Below, piece by piece: positions 12,150-22,064 of a DNA stretch of 44,109 nt. The notes below the pieces were generated by a model. The model worked only from the letters and a program-made list of their open reading frames with translations, was not told where the DNA came from and made no database searches. Source of the DNA: Patescibacteria group bacterium (GTDB taxonomy: Bacteria; Patescibacteriota; Patescibacteriia; JAGVFQ01); contig JAGVFQ010000019.1 in assembly GCA_020057505.1 (NCBI GenBank), forward strand, positions 1 to 44,109. The letters are read 5' to 3'. Made by a program: the position numbers and the translations under genes. Every line of letters starts with the position of its first letter. The first letter of the stretch is position 1.

Positions 12150-13808
12150 TTACCATACCAAATTCAAATAAAGCCTTAACCTATCCTTATTATAAATCAT
12201 TTTCAAATCTTCTTGTTTCTCTAAAAATTTATAATCCTCATAGTCCACCTCTTCCGCTAAAATAATATATTTAATACCATAAGGTTTAATCAGCCTTCCC
12301 AAATCGCTTATCTGATTACGCTTGGTTAAAATCTGCTCTTGAATAAATACGGAAGAAGGATCAATAATCAAGGAACCAACGCCTGAAACTTCTATGTCAT
12401 TGCTCACGATAATAAGTTTGTCAAAAAAACAATTGGTAGGGCATTGCGCTGGATTAGTAATTAATTTATTTTTAACAAAATTAAACGACATATAGGAGTG
12501 CCAAGGGAAAAATAAAGTCTTAAAATCATCTTTATCCCGATTTAAAATTTCATTTATTTCATTCCAGCTTGCCGGATATTCGACGGAAAAAAATTGCCCC
12601 TTCAGTCCGCTAAAGAGAATAAACGAATTGAATAACGGCAAGGCTAAAAATATTATAACAATAAGATTGACGTAAAATGACTTTTTTATTTTCAACAGAA
12701 AATAATCAAGTGCCCAGGCTCCAAAAAAAGCGTAAGCCAAAGCCAAGAAACTCACAAATTTTTGAGGGTCGCGAAAAATTCTGAAAAATATATTCTGGAA
12801 AAACGGATGAAGAAACTTGAAATTCGTCGATATGGAAATAAAAAAAGACAAAATACAAAGCGCGACTAATGCAATGCCCAGATCCCGATTTTCTCTTTTT
12901 TTAAAATAAACCGCAGTTCCAATAACAGCAACGGCAAAAATAATCATGGATATTTCAAACCAAAACGGCTGGATTGCTTTTAGATCCATATAGCTGCCTC
13001 TGCCTTCGCCCCAAAATCCATACAAAGCCGCAATATTCAATGCCAGACCGAACTTCGGATCGGCCTGGCTCTTGAAAATTTCCAAATCGCCATCGCCGAT
13101 AATCGAATTCGCCTGATTAAAATAAGTATTTTTTTGTAAAAAAAACGGCGCCAACCAAAAAGAATTGACCAGAAGCGCGATAAAAATTATCAACAAAAAA
13201 AATTTGGCCAAATAAAAATTCGCTTTGGGATTTTTTATTATAACTGCCAAAAAATAAATCAGAAGAAACAGCCCGAAGAAAAAAATGGTATGAAAATTAA
13301 CGAGAGCTAATAATCCAAGCCAAAGTCCAACTTTTAAAGATTGTTTAAAATTTGGCGAAGAAAAAAATATTATCGCCGTTTTCATCGCCCAAGGGAAAAG
13401 CGCGTAGCCCAAAAGTAAGAAAATCTGGCCATTAACCAACCGTTCATAAAAGAACGGATTAAAAATATAAAAAATCCCAGCAAAATATTTCGGCCATTCG
13501 CTTTTAGTCTGAACCAGCTTATACATGCCGACTCCACTTAAAATAACAATACTGAATAACAATAATTTCTCTATTACCGAAGAGGGCAATATAATATTTA
13601 ACAAAGAAAAAAATGACCTTATCACGAAGTCATTCGCAAACCAAGCCGGCATCTTTAAATTGGGCGCAAAAACCAAATCAAGAGCGAACACAAAACCGGG
13701 TTTTAGAATCGGAGAAAAAATAAGCAAGGCGAGGGCAAAAAATTCCAAATAAACTTTTCTATCATCTTTTAAAAGCCAGCCTGATATACTCTTAAGAATT
13801 TTTTTCAT
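12150..13808 (-). CDS. Multi-membrane GT-C-like protein
   Basis: A 552-residue protein with about ten to twelve hydrophobic helices followed by a soluble C-terminal part of about 150 residues (from SVEYPASWNEINEILNRD). The topology and the early loop with FALDLVFAPN resemble GT-C glycosyltransferases and YfhO-like proteins, which use polyprenyl-phosphate sugars and act on the outer face of the membrane. It is smaller than the two 978-residue relatives further along. It overlaps the small membrane gene before it by 17 bases, so the two are translationally coupled. A transferase role is inferred from topology and context; no donor or acceptor can be named. Confidence 0.65.
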   Translation of the reverse strand: MKKILKSISGWLLKDDRKVYLEFFALALLIFSPILKPGFVFALDLVFAPNLKMPAWFANDFVIRSFFSLLNIILPSSVIEKLLLFSIVILSGVGMYKLVQTKSEWPKYFAGIFYIFNPFFYERLVNGQIFLLLGYALFPWAMKTAIIFFSSPNFKQSLKVGLWLGLLALVNFHTIFFFGLFLLIYFLAVIIKNPKANFYLAKFFLLIIFIALLVNSFWLAPFFLQKNTYFNQANSIIGDGDLEIFKSQADPKFGLALNIAALYGFWGEGRGSYMDLKAIQPFWFEISMIIFAVAVIGTAVYFKKRENRDLGIALVALCILSFFISISTNFKFLHPFFQNIFFRIFRDPQKFVSFLALAYAFFGAWALDYFLLKIKKSFYVNLIVIIFLALPLFNSFILFSGLKGQFFSVEYPASWNEINEILNRDKDDFKTLFFPWHSYMSFNFVKNKLITNPAQCPTNCFFDKLIIVSNDIEVSGVGSLIIDPSSVFIQEQILTKRNQISDLGRLIKPYGIKYIILAEEVDYEDYKFLEKQEDLKMIYNKDRLRLYLNLVW

Positions 13809-14190
13809 AGCGCTGATTCCTTATTTTCCAAAAATTGACTAGTTTTTCCCTCATATAAGCGATTAGCTGCAGGAAAACAGCCATAAACAAAAAATAATAA
13901 GCATAGTCGGAAAACCTCTGCACGGCGAGGGGCTGCTTGAAAATCGAATAAAAAGGCGCAAGAAAAAGGAAAAGCAAACCGTAAAAAATCAAAATTCTGT
14001 TATCCAAGTTCAAAATTAAGAACAAAAAAAACAAACTCCAGAAAAAAGCCGCTTGGTAGGTCCAAACATTATTGAACAAAACGTAGATCAAAATTACTAA
14101 AGCCACGAGGACGGGACGTCTTCTAATCTTCTCGGCTAATAGAAAAAAAACTTGTTTTAATTTACTGAAGATTTGTTGAATTTTTTGCAT
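13792..14190 (-). CDS. Small membrane protein, partner of the GT-C-like protein
   Basis: A 132-residue protein with three or four hydrophobic segments. It shares a pattern with the 200-residue protein at 18537-19139: W.YQAAFFW in the first membrane region (W.FKAAFFV there), and a final FSDYAYYFLFMAVFLQLIAYMREK matching TYGYYFLFLGTLLQIVYYSRDK. Each small protein stands just before, and overlaps, a large GT-C-like gene, so a two-protein membrane complex is likely. No known family recognised. Confidence 0.7.
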   Translation of the reverse strand: MQKIQQIFSKLKQVFFLLAEKIRRRPVLVALVILIYVLFNNVWTYQAAFFWSLFFLFLILNLDNRILIFYGLLFLFLAPFYSIFKQPLAVQRFSDYAYYFLFMAVFLQLIAYMREKLVNFWKIRNQRYEKNS

Positions 14191-14251
14191 GAAAGCAGCT
14201 GAATATATAAGCTTTTAAGAACGCAAAAGACTAGCCTCTTGCGCGATGGAA

Positions 14252-15469
14252 TTATTTGCTCTCATAATTGAATTCATCGAATAAGCCATAGCCCTTGTCC
14301 CATATCACGGCTCCAATGCCGCCTTTCAGATATTCGTCGTCTTTGAAATTGTAAAGAGGCTCGTATTTTTTGCCATCAAGAGACAAAAATAGCGTAATAT
14401 CATCTTTATTGGCATCAACCTTTAACCAATAAAATTTATCATTTTTAAATGTGTTATTGGCGATTTCTCCTTTAGCTATATCAATCCAGTTCGCTTTTTC
14501 TTGGCTCATTTTTTTTAATTGCCAGCTATTAGTATCCTTGCCGTCAAGCAAAAAGTAATAGCCTGCTCCGGTTTTAAAATCACCGCGGAAAAATAATCCC
14601 ATCCTGCTTACGGTTTGAGGCGATAATTTAAGACTATAAGTAAAATCTTTAACACCAGGCAGACTGGACAGCGTTACGATATCATTGGCAGTTAAAGATC
14701 GGAGCATTAGATGAGTTTGATCATTCCTTTTATCCAAGCTTAATTGCTCGGATTTAACAGTATTCCAGTCATTCAAAAAACTGGAATCATTCTCAATAAT
14801 TAGCTGATCAATATTAACCAAAGCAACATTATTAGGTCGAGAAATTATTTTAAAACCAAGCCGGCTCACTGCGGATAAATTAAACGCGGAATTATCGCCT
14901 TGACGCGAAAATTGTTCAACCGGTATTCTGAGAAAATTCCACTCTTTCTGCGTATTTGTTACGTCATAGTAATAAAAATCATCCGCGTTTTTCCCGCTCA
15001 ATCTGATCTGAAAATTTTCCAGGGCAGATAAGTCGCTTATTTTTAAGTAAAAATCAATAAATTTAACCTTGGCAAAATCAATTTTATCATTAAAATCATA
15101 AAAAGCCAGGGAGGTATCATGCGCCCGACTAATAATGCCGAGACTGGTCGCCCCTTCATAATTAGTACCGCGATCCCAAAAACCGCTGCCCTGCCAATTT
15201 TCACCCGGTTCCATGAAAAACCTTGCGGCCACCCCATTTTTGCGGCTTTTGCTGTAATCAATTTGCACCTTATTGCCGCCGAACAAAATACTGGTTAAAA
15301 TATTTTTTTTATTTAACTCCGTAAAAACTTCTTCTCCATTAACATTCTTGTTTTTCTTGCCGTCTTCCGTTTTAACAATAAAAAAATAGATACCGACGAC
15401 CAACCCGCCGATTAATATGCCGCCGATTAGAAGAATAAAATTTTTACTCGAAAATAGTTTACCGAACAT
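14252..15469 (-). CDS. Membrane-anchored extracellular beta-sandwich protein
   Basis: A 405-residue protein with one N-terminal membrane helix (FILLIGGILIGGLVVGIYFF), a lysine-rich stalk, and two beta-rich domains. Residues about 80-220 look like a carbohydrate-binding module (ADDFYYYDVTN, WNFLRIPVEQF). Residues about 225-405 look like a concanavalin/LamG-type sandwich (KTGAGYYFLLDGKDTNSW, FYWLKVDANKDDITLFLSLDG). No catalytic acid pair can be assigned, so binding rather than hydrolysis is more likely. It is the first gene after a promoter at 15521-15549. Role in holding or recognising the surface glycan is inferred from context. Confidence 0.65.
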   Translation of the reverse strand: MFGKLFSSKNFILLIGGILIGGLVVGIYFFIVKTEDGKKNKNVNGEEVFTELNKKNILTSILFGGNKVQIDYSKSRKNGVAARFFMEPGENWQGSGFWDRGTNYEGATSLGIISRAHDTSLAFYDFNDKIDFAKVKFIDFYLKISDLSALENFQIRLSGKNADDFYYYDVTNTQKEWNFLRIPVEQFSRQGDNSAFNLSAVSRLGFKIISRPNNVALVNIDQLIIENDSSFLNDWNTVKSEQLSLDKRNDQTHLMLRSLTANDIVTLSSLPGVKDFTYSLKLSPQTVSRMGLFFRGDFKTGAGYYFLLDGKDTNSWQLKKMSQEKANWIDIAKGEIANNTFKNDKFYWLKVDANKDDITLFLSLDGKKYEPLYNFKDDEYLKGGIGAVIWDKGYGLFDEFNYESK

Positions 15470-15520
15470 AATTTTTATTAATTTATTAGTTTAATTTAAT
15501 ATAAATAATCCTTACATATT

Positions 15521-15549
15521 AGTATAACAAAATACATTTCTATAGACAA
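15521..15549 (-). promoter_or_regulatory. Promoter inside the glycan locus
   Basis: TTGTCT, a 17-base spacer and TATACT on the minus strand, in the largest gap of the locus (15470-15600). It would drive the anchored beta-sandwich gene and the two membrane genes after it. Confidence 0.6.
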
Positions 15550-15600
15550 ATCAAAACTTCTTATCTAAAATAAATCATTGACTTACAGACTTAATAACAA

Positions 15601-18540
15601 TTATTTACTGCGGCGATGCCTGCCGGCATAAATTAGATAAAAAATGCAAAATAATAACGTCAACCCCGATATGCCGGCGGAAACATAGAACACCCGCTGA
15701 GGCGTAAATTCTATCACAAGATCAAAATCAATACTACCATCGGAATTTTCTTTATAGCTTTTTATATTCTGAGGATCAATCCACCAAACGTTGCTGTAAA
15801 GATTAACCAAAAAATGCTTATCTTCCGCAATTGGCCGGCGGGAAAAATTTTCGTAGAAAGTCCCGCTGCTTAACCCTTGATTTTGGATCGAACCGGCGAT
15901 TTCACCGTCTCGATAATCTTCTGCATCGGATCTTTCACTGTCGCGGGCATAGACTTTCCAACCATCATGGAATGATTCGTTAAAAACTAAGGGGAAAGAT
16001 TTTTTTGCTCCCTTAATTCTCACGGCGTATTTAACCGCGTTTATTTTTTTAAATTCGATCCGCGGAGAATCAATTTGTTTTTCGTTATTCTCGTGAAGAA
16101 AAATTAAATCCCCGGCGGCTAAAATATTGCTTTTTTCTTGCTCATTCTTAACGCCTAATTTGTGGCCACCGGCCGAAAAAGATATATTCCCGATTAAAGC
16201 ATATTGATTAGAGATTTTAACCTTGTCCGGATCGGATATGCCGAAACATTGATTATCAACGCATAGCTTCAAACCTTGGTTTATATTATTCTTCACAATG
16301 CTATTTTTTCTTATATAAATATCATATGAACCAGATTGAGGAATATTCAACACATATTCATTCAAATCAAGCGCTTTTTTGTAAACTCCCAATTCGCCCA
16401 AATAATATCCCAAGGTTCCCGGATCATACACCCATTGCATTTTTCTATAAATATCTATTAACTCTTTAGGATTATTATAAGGCATAATCCAAATATTTGA
16501 TGAACCGTCCAAAAAGAATTTTTTGGTTGATTCGGCCGGCGTTAAACTGTTATAAAACAAAACATTGCTTTGGGTGTATTGAGGAAAAGACAAAATATCA
16601 GCCAGACGATCAATATCGCCGTCAAAAAAAGAAACGTTTTGCGGAGCATAGATATGCGGAATAAAAGCCTTATCATTAAGTTTATAAACCTGAAAGCCGT
16701 CAAAATCTTTTACTTTAGTGCCCACTCCTTCCAGCATGGCCTTATATTTTTCTTCATAGCCCTTAACCTTCCAAAACCATAAAAAACTGTCTTTGACGCC
16801 TTCGTAATCCGATTCTGTTTTACCCAACAAACCATAATTATAAATTATATAGCGTGTATTCAAAATTCCCAACGCTTTTTTGAATACTTCATAATCTTCA
16901 TTAATAATGGAATTATAGATGGTTCCGGAAAAAGACGGATTAAAAGGATTTAAAAAACTCAAAAGAGAATTAAACTCATTTTTATCAGCTAATGCCTTTA
17001 GAGGGCTGTTGCCGATATAAACTCCTCCCGGATCGGCGCTTTGCACCATAGTCCATGATCCAACGACCAGGGGAAAAGTTATAGCTCTATTATCCTCCCG
17101 CAAATCTTTCATATAACTAATAAGATCCAAATATGATTTTGGGAATTCGACGTTCCAATTTAATTTAGTGTAAATGGGCGAATTATAAGTATAACCGACA
17201 ATAAATGGCAAGGCTTGAATTATCACTATCAAAAAAATAACTATTATAATTGGCGCTGAAATAATTTTCCTTTTTATATTTTTTAACAATATATAAAAAG
17301 CCAACCCAATTCCGACAGAATAAAATAAAACAAAAGTCGGCGGCGTTTTTACAAAAAACCAACGAAGCGATAGGAACCCGGGCACGTGTAAAACCAACCA
17401 ACCGAACAAGACCTCACCCCATTCTCCAATATTGACCGTCTGAAAAAAAGTTAAAATTAGAATCAAAAAAGAAATAATATACAGCCACTTTTTTTCAAAT
17501 TCCAAATTTTTTGATTTCAGGAAAAGGGCCCCAAAAACCATAAAAATCAGAATTAAATTCAAATATGCCGTAAAAAAAATATAGTCAAAATACTTGTTAA
17601 AAGGTCCGCTGATCCAATTAAAAATATTAGCGCTTGGATTACCGCTCAAATGATTGATTAAGTGCTGGCTCAAAGCTATCACCTTAAGAACGCCACCTTT
17701 AACATAATCCTCTTTAACATCGCCGCTAAAAGCGCTGCCGGCGAAGCTATTGCCGCTCAAAATTGAATGGGCATAAGGTATGATAAAAAAAGAATTGAGT
17801 AAAAAAATAAGCAACCCGTAAATAATCAAGTATTTCAAAAATCGGAACTTGTTTGTTTCAATTAACAAAAAATAGAAAAATAACAACAAACCAAATCCTA
17901 TGATAAGGGGTATAAGGAGGGGCGGGTTGAAAAAGGACATGCTCAAAATAAACGAAGCAATCGCTCCATATATCAAAGGAACGACTCTTTTTTGGCTTAA
18001 TGCTCTAAGAAAAAATAGCACTAAGAGTGGATAAAGAATTATAACAAAAAAATAACTGGGCGGGTTAATCCAATAATTATTGGCGATAAGAGGACAAAAT
18101 ACGTAGGCCATACCACCTAAAATCTTGCCTAAAAAACTTTGCCAGCTTTTTTTGTCTTGAATAAATTCTTCAACGATGAAATAAATCGAGGTAAAAGAGA
18201 TGACTAATACCAAACCATAAATAACTCTTTCATGATTCAAAAACGGCAAAATACTTTTAATTAATCCCGCGGCAAAATTGAAAGGCAGATAAAAAAATTG
18301 CGGATTATAAGTTCCAAAACCGCCGGGAAAACCGGAATACCAACTATAGAGAGCAATATTCTTTATCCATTCCCATGGTGCATAAAGATACAACCGCGAA
18401 TCATCGCCGCCGATTTTATAAACGTTTTGCCCAGCCCACAAAAAAGGGAGAATAAACAAAAAAATATTAATCGACGCGAAAACAACCACTTTCCATTGAT
18501 TAATCAAAAAAGTTTTAATCCGAGAGAAAAAAATATTCAT
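15601..18540 (-). CDS. Large GT-C-like membrane glycosyltransferase, paralog A
   Basis: A 979-residue protein. After a first helix, NIFLFILPFLWAGQNVYKIGG is followed by an acidic pair (GGDDSRLYLYAPW) in the first outer loop, where GT-C enzymes carry catalytic Asp residues. About twelve helices fill the first 450 residues. A large soluble C-terminal domain follows (GVYIGNSPLKAL; HIYAPQNVSFFDGD; SIQNQGLSSGTFYENF), then a last helix near the C-terminus. It is paralogous to the gene at 22039-24975 along its whole length. The layout resembles the arabinofuranosyltransferase/DUF3367-like and YfhO-like groups. Substrate unknown; the outer-face transfer role is inferred. It overlaps the small membrane gene before it by four bases. 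Confidence 0.72.
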   Translation of the reverse strand: MNIFFSRIKTFLINQWKVVVFASINIFLFILPFLWAGQNVYKIGGDDSRLYLYAPWEWIKNIALYSWYSGFPGGFGTYNPQFFYLPFNFAAGLIKSILPFLNHERVIYGLVLVISFTSIYFIVEEFIQDKKSWQSFLGKILGGMAYVFCPLIANNYWINPPSYFFVIILYPLLVLFFLRALSQKRVVPLIYGAIASFILSMSFFNPPLLIPLIIGFGLLLFFYFLLIETNKFRFLKYLIIYGLLIFLLNSFFIIPYAHSILSGNSFAGSAFSGDVKEDYVKGGVLKVIALSQHLINHLSGNPSANIFNWISGPFNKYFDYIFFTAYLNLILIFMVFGALFLKSKNLEFEKKWLYIISFLILILTFFQTVNIGEWGEVLFGWLVLHVPGFLSLRWFFVKTPPTFVLFYSVGIGLAFYILLKNIKRKIISAPIIIVIFLIVIIQALPFIVGYTYNSPIYTKLNWNVEFPKSYLDLISYMKDLREDNRAITFPLVVGSWTMVQSADPGGVYIGNSPLKALADKNEFNSLLSFLNPFNPSFSGTIYNSIINEDYEVFKKALGILNTRYIIYNYGLLGKTESDYEGVKDSFLWFWKVKGYEEKYKAMLEGVGTKVKDFDGFQVYKLNDKAFIPHIYAPQNVSFFDGDIDRLADILSFPQYTQSNVLFYNSLTPAESTKKFFLDGSSNIWIMPYNNPKELIDIYRKMQWVYDPGTLGYYLGELGVYKKALDLNEYVLNIPQSGSYDIYIRKNSIVKNNINQGLKLCVDNQCFGISDPDKVKISNQYALIGNISFSAGGHKLGVKNEQEKSNILAAGDLIFLHENNEKQIDSPRIEFKKINAVKYAVRIKGAKKSFPLVFNESFHDGWKVYARDSERSDAEDYRDGEIAGSIQNQGLSSGTFYENFSRRPIAEDKHFLVNLYSNVWWIDPQNIKSYKENSDGSIDFDLVIEFTPQRVFYVSAGISGLTLLFCIFYLIYAGRHRRSK

Positions 18541-19139
18541 TTGGTCCTATTTAACCTTTTAAATTGAATTTTATCTCGCGAATAATAGACGATCTGAAGA
18601 AGAGTGCCTAAAAATAAAAAATAATAGCCGTAAGTCGCGTAAATATCAACTTCGGAAATTTTTAATTTCAAAAGTAAAATAGGAGAAATAAAAATAAAAA
18701 TCAGCCCAAAGCCCAAAAATATTTTACTGCTCCATCTGAAAAATGCGCAAATTAAAAATAAAGTTACGAAAAATGCCGCTTTAAATTGCCAAAAATAATC
18801 TATAAAATAAAAAATAAAAATCAAGAACAAAACTAGAAAGGGGTGGTCGGCCAAATCGTTAACGGGTTTAATTAAAAAATTATAAAAAGACTTTATCGCG
18901 CTAAAAATTTTATTAGAATCTATTTTAATCAAAGAAAATAAATTAGAAATATATCCAAAGATTAGTAATAATTGCTTTTGGCCAAAAAACAAAATCGCCA
19001 GAATCAAAATCACAAAAAATGCCGCTTTAAATTGCCAAAAATAATCTATAAAATAAAAAACTAAAACCAACACCAAAATTTTAAACGGATGATCAACTAA
19101 AACATCAATAATCTTTCTTATATTAAATGGCATAATCAA
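18537..19139 (-). CDS. Small membrane protein with internal duplication
   Basis: A 200-residue, very hydrophobic protein in which the block DHPF..L.L.FYFIDYFWQF followed by KAAFFV occurs twice (about residues 15-50 and 100-135). At DNA level 46 bases are identical (18769-18814 and 19015-19060), indicating a recent duplication or gene conversion. The C-terminal YYFLFLGTLLQIVYYSRDK matches the 132-residue protein at 13792-14190. It is coupled by a four-base overlap to the large GT-C-like gene, so it is probably a partner subunit. No known family recognised. Confidence 0.7.
   Translation of the reverse strand: MIMPFNIRKIIDVLVDHPFKILVLVLVFYFIDYFWQFKAAFFVILILAILFFGQKQLLLIFGYISNLFSLIKIDSNKIFSAIKSFYNFLIKPVNDLADHPFLVLFLIFIFYFIDYFWQFKAAFFVTLFLICAFFRWSSKIFLGFGLIFIFISPILLLKLKISEVDIYATYGYYFLFLGTLLQIVYYSRDKIQFKRLNRTK
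18769..19060. repeat. 46-bp exact direct repeat within a gene
   Basis: Copies 18769-18814 and 19015-19060 are identical and encode the repeated membrane segment of the small GT-C partner protein. Confidence 0.85.
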
Positions 19140-19156
19140 TTGGATTTAAATTTGAA

Positions 19157-19714
19157 TTATTTTTTAATAATACTATTTTTCAAATCAACGAATGTTTTTT
19201 TAATTTTAAGCAATCCTAATTTAAATTGGCCTATATCATTGCCCAGCTTAACTTCAAAAATCGCCAAAATCGGCGGAGCATAGCTGGAAGCTATTTCCAA
19301 TTTATAATCGCTGAAATAGTTTTGATTGTTAAACTTGAATGTTTGCCAATTACTCATTGCATCTTGATTCTCGCCTTCATAAAGAAGCCGCCAATCTTTG
19401 CCGTCGTTGCTCGCCAATAATTTGAAATTTTTAGGAGCATATGCCACATAACCCTTGGATGAAAGATAATCGACTAATCTAGGCTGGCTATAGTGAATCT
19501 GGAGCCACTCCCCGTCTGAAGATTGACTTGAACTCTGCCAATAAGTAGTTTCATCTCCATCAAAAGCTTTTTCACCGACGAAATCAGCGCTCCAGTTGGA
19601 AGAGGCGGTAACAAAGTCCGCGCCCATAGGCCTGGATTTGGCTAAATAAATACGGAAAGCTATGGCCGTGACAATGATTACAAAAATTAAAAAATTAATG
19701 ATTTTTTTGGGCAT
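19157..19714 (-). CDS. Membrane-anchored F5/8 type C (discoidin) domain protein
   Basis: A 185-residue protein with an N-terminal membrane helix (IINFLIFVIIVTAIAFRIYL) and one discoidin/F5-8C-type sandwich: VTASSNWSADFVGEKAFDGD, then TTYWQSSSQSSDGEWLQIHY, and FKLLASNDGKDWRLLYEGE. This fold binds carbohydrates at the cell surface. It lies in the operon between the triple-fusion enzyme (28 bases) and the small membrane protein (17 bases), so it probably contacts the glycan built by the same locus. Ligand unknown. Confidence 0.82.
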   Translation of the reverse strand: MPKKIINFLIFVIIVTAIAFRIYLAKSRPMGADFVTASSNWSADFVGEKAFDGDETTYWQSSSQSSDGEWLQIHYSQPRLVDYLSSKGYVAYAPKNFKLLASNDGKDWRLLYEGENQDAMSNWQTFKFNNQNYFSDYKLEIASSYAPPILAIFEVKLGNDIGQFKLGLLKIKKTFVDLKNSIIKK

Positions 19715-19742
19715 AGTTTTTGTAATTTATTGAATTATATCA

Positions 19743-22064
19743 TTAATCTCTTAATTTGCTAAAAATCAATTCAAGGCTCTCTTTATTGCTAAAATTTTTC
19801 ACTCGGTACGTGCCACCTAAAGTTTTCGGCGCTTCATACCAATTATCATCCAATACCGCCCAGCCAAAATCTAATAAATAAATATGGCCGTCGGCGCCGA
19901 TAAATAAATTATCCGGCCTGATGTCTCGATGAAAAATTTTATTTTTTTGCAATGACTTCAAAATTTTTTTAAATTCTTCTCTATATTTTTGCCGAGAACA
20001 AAACAAATCAAATGGCTTCCCTTGAAGCTTCGTCATAATCAGATAATCTTTTGCTAATTCAATAGGAATGGGAGTAATCCCCTCTCTTTCAATTTTCTTT
20101 AAAGCCAAAAATTCTCTTTGGGGATCATAACCATAAATATTGCCTCGAGATTTTTTAATGAACCGATCAGATGCTTCTATTCGCGATTGGAATCCTGCAT
20201 TAATTTTTTTAAAATCGCCGAAAATTTTCAAACATCGCCAAATAGTCCTATTTCCCCAGCCTTGGCTCTGCCCGATAGGATGAACAATAGGACTAAATTT
20301 TTCCAATAATAATTTGACTTCCTTGTTATTTCTTACATTTTCCAGGCCTGCCAAACCGTCGCCTCGAGACATTAATTCTACATAAACAGCTGGATTTTCA
20401 AAAATCTTCTGCCAAATTAAAAGAGCGTCCGAACTATCCTTATTTATCCAGGGTAAAATTGCTAGAGCCAAAACTACATCAAATTTTCCCAATCTGTCCA
20501 AAAGCTCTGGAGTAATTTTATCACAAATAAAATCCACGTTTTTTATTTTATATTTTTTGGCCAATTCTCTGGCTTTATTAATTGCTATTTGATCGTGATC
20601 AATTCCTACAACTTCCTTGGCGTACAGGGCGATATTCAAAGAAAAGAAACCGACATTGCAACCCAGATCCAAAATTCTTTTCCCGCGGAAATCCTCATTT
20701 AATAAAAGTAAATCCAGTCTTTCTTTTGAGCCTTCACGACAAGAACGAAATTGGTTGCCCTCATCAAAGGGTAGCTCATGATAAAAAAATGACTTTCTGG
20801 TGCTCGAACCGGGATAAAATTTTTCTTGATATATAGCTTTTTTATTCTTTAAAAAATCGTTATATATTTTTTTAAACCGCCAAATCAAAAGTGATGGGTT
20901 TTTAAAATAAAAAACAAAAACTCTCGACACAAACAACAATCTTATTTTAAAATTCAAAACATTATTTAAATCGTTGAATAAACAATTTTCTGAAATGGCG
21001 GAAAATTTCTTTTTACCCAAAATAAAATAATCAAAAACTATGCTTCGTCTATAAAGAGACGGATATGACGAATTCCCGCCATCTTTAATCTTCCGTGAAT
21101 TTATTTCCTGACGTTTTTTATAAATCGCAGGTAAGCAAATCAGAACACTCGCATCCGCCCTCACTACAGCCAACCAATTTAAATTGAAAGGGTGCTGAAT
21201 TAAATAATAGAAAAAAGCCACAAAATCCAAAAGCAATCTAACGGGCAGATATCTAATTAAATCTTTAATGCAATAATTTTTAATAATAACAATAAGCCCA
21301 TTGCGGTGCAGATAAAATGTTTTTTTATAGCTCTGGCTCATTTTCATCGTTCCCATGCCATGGTGATAGACGATTGAATCGGGGATGGAGACCAAACGAT
21401 AACCGGCTCGCTTTAAGCGCCAACACAAATCCACCTCCTCGCTATACATAAAAAAAGCTTCATCAAAATAACCCACTTTATCCAACGCTTCCTTTTTAGT
21501 AACCATAGCCGTTCCGGAACACCAGGTTAAATCAATTATATTATCATATTGCCCATCATCTTTCTCGAGAGTATAAAAAATTCTGCCGCGAGTAAAAGGA
21601 TAGCCATAGACATCCATAAATCCGCCGGCCGCTCCAGCGTATTCAAAATAATCTTTTCTCATAATATCTTTAATTTTGGGCTGGCAGGCACCCACGTCCG
21701 GGTGCTTTTCCATGAAATCAATAATCGGCTGCAACCAATATTTTCCCACCTCAGTATCATTATTTAAAAATACGACATAACCCTCCTTTATTTTACCCAA
21801 TGCCAAATTGCATCCCGCGCCAAAACCCAAATTTTTTTCCGATCTCGTAAATTCTATCTTGGGATTGTCTTGGTGCCGATTAAAAAAATATTCATAAACA
21901 TCCGCGCGCGAACCGTTATCCACCAAAAAAAATTTTATACTATCATAACCGCCGGCAAGCAAAGACGCCAGGCATTTTTCCGTAAAATCATAACGGTTAA
22001 GGGTAACAATTATAATATTTACCAGTGGCTGATTGATATTAAGATTTATTTTTCCTAATAACAT
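19743..22064 (-). CDS. GT2 glycosyltransferase - methyltransferase - kinase fusion
   Basis: A 773-residue three-domain protein. Residues 14-300 are a GT2 glycosyltransferase (VNIIIVTLNRYDFTEKC, VVFLNNDTEV with the metal-binding region, YSEEVDLCWRLKRAGY). Residues about 440-610 are a class I SAM-methyltransferase (RILDLGCNVGFFSLN, VVGIDHD). Residues about 625-773 are a small kinase domain with catalytic FHRDIRPDNLFI (711-722) and metal-binding LDFGWA (731-736). A methyltransferase-kinase pair in one protein is known from WbdD, which adds a terminal methyl-phosphate to stop O-antigen chains; here a glycosyltransferase is also fused. A chain-capping role is inferred. The kinase is short and its large C-lobe is reduced. 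The gene overlaps the GT-C-like paralog B before it by 26 bases. Confidence 0.88.
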   Translation of the reverse strand: MLLGKINLNINQPLVNIIIVTLNRYDFTEKCLASLLAGGYDSIKFFLVDNGSRADVYEYFFNRHQDNPKIEFTRSEKNLGFGAGCNLALGKIKEGYVVFLNNDTEVGKYWLQPIIDFMEKHPDVGACQPKIKDIMRKDYFEYAGAAGGFMDVYGYPFTRGRIFYTLEKDDGQYDNIIDLTWCSGTAMVTKKEALDKVGYFDEAFFMYSEEVDLCWRLKRAGYRLVSIPDSIVYHHGMGTMKMSQSYKKTFYLHRNGLIVIIKNYCIKDLIRYLPVRLLLDFVAFFYYLIQHPFNLNWLAVVRADASVLICLPAIYKKRQEINSRKIKDGGNSSYPSLYRRSIVFDYFILGKKKFSAISENCLFNDLNNVLNFKIRLLFVSRVFVFYFKNPSLLIWRFKKIYNDFLKNKKAIYQEKFYPGSSTRKSFFYHELPFDEGNQFRSCREGSKERLDLLLLNEDFRGKRILDLGCNVGFFSLNIALYAKEVVGIDHDQIAINKARELAKKYKIKNVDFICDKITPELLDRLGKFDVVLALAILPWINKDSSDALLIWQKIFENPAVYVELMSRGDGLAGLENVRNNKEVKLLLEKFSPIVHPIGQSQGWGNRTIWRCLKIFGDFKKINAGFQSRIEASDRFIKKSRGNIYGYDPQREFLALKKIEREGITPIPIELAKDYLIMTKLQGKPFDLFCSRQKYREEFKKILKSLQKNKIFHRDIRPDNLFIGADGHIYLLDFGWAVLDDNWYEAPKTLGGTYRVKNFSNKESLELIFSKLRD

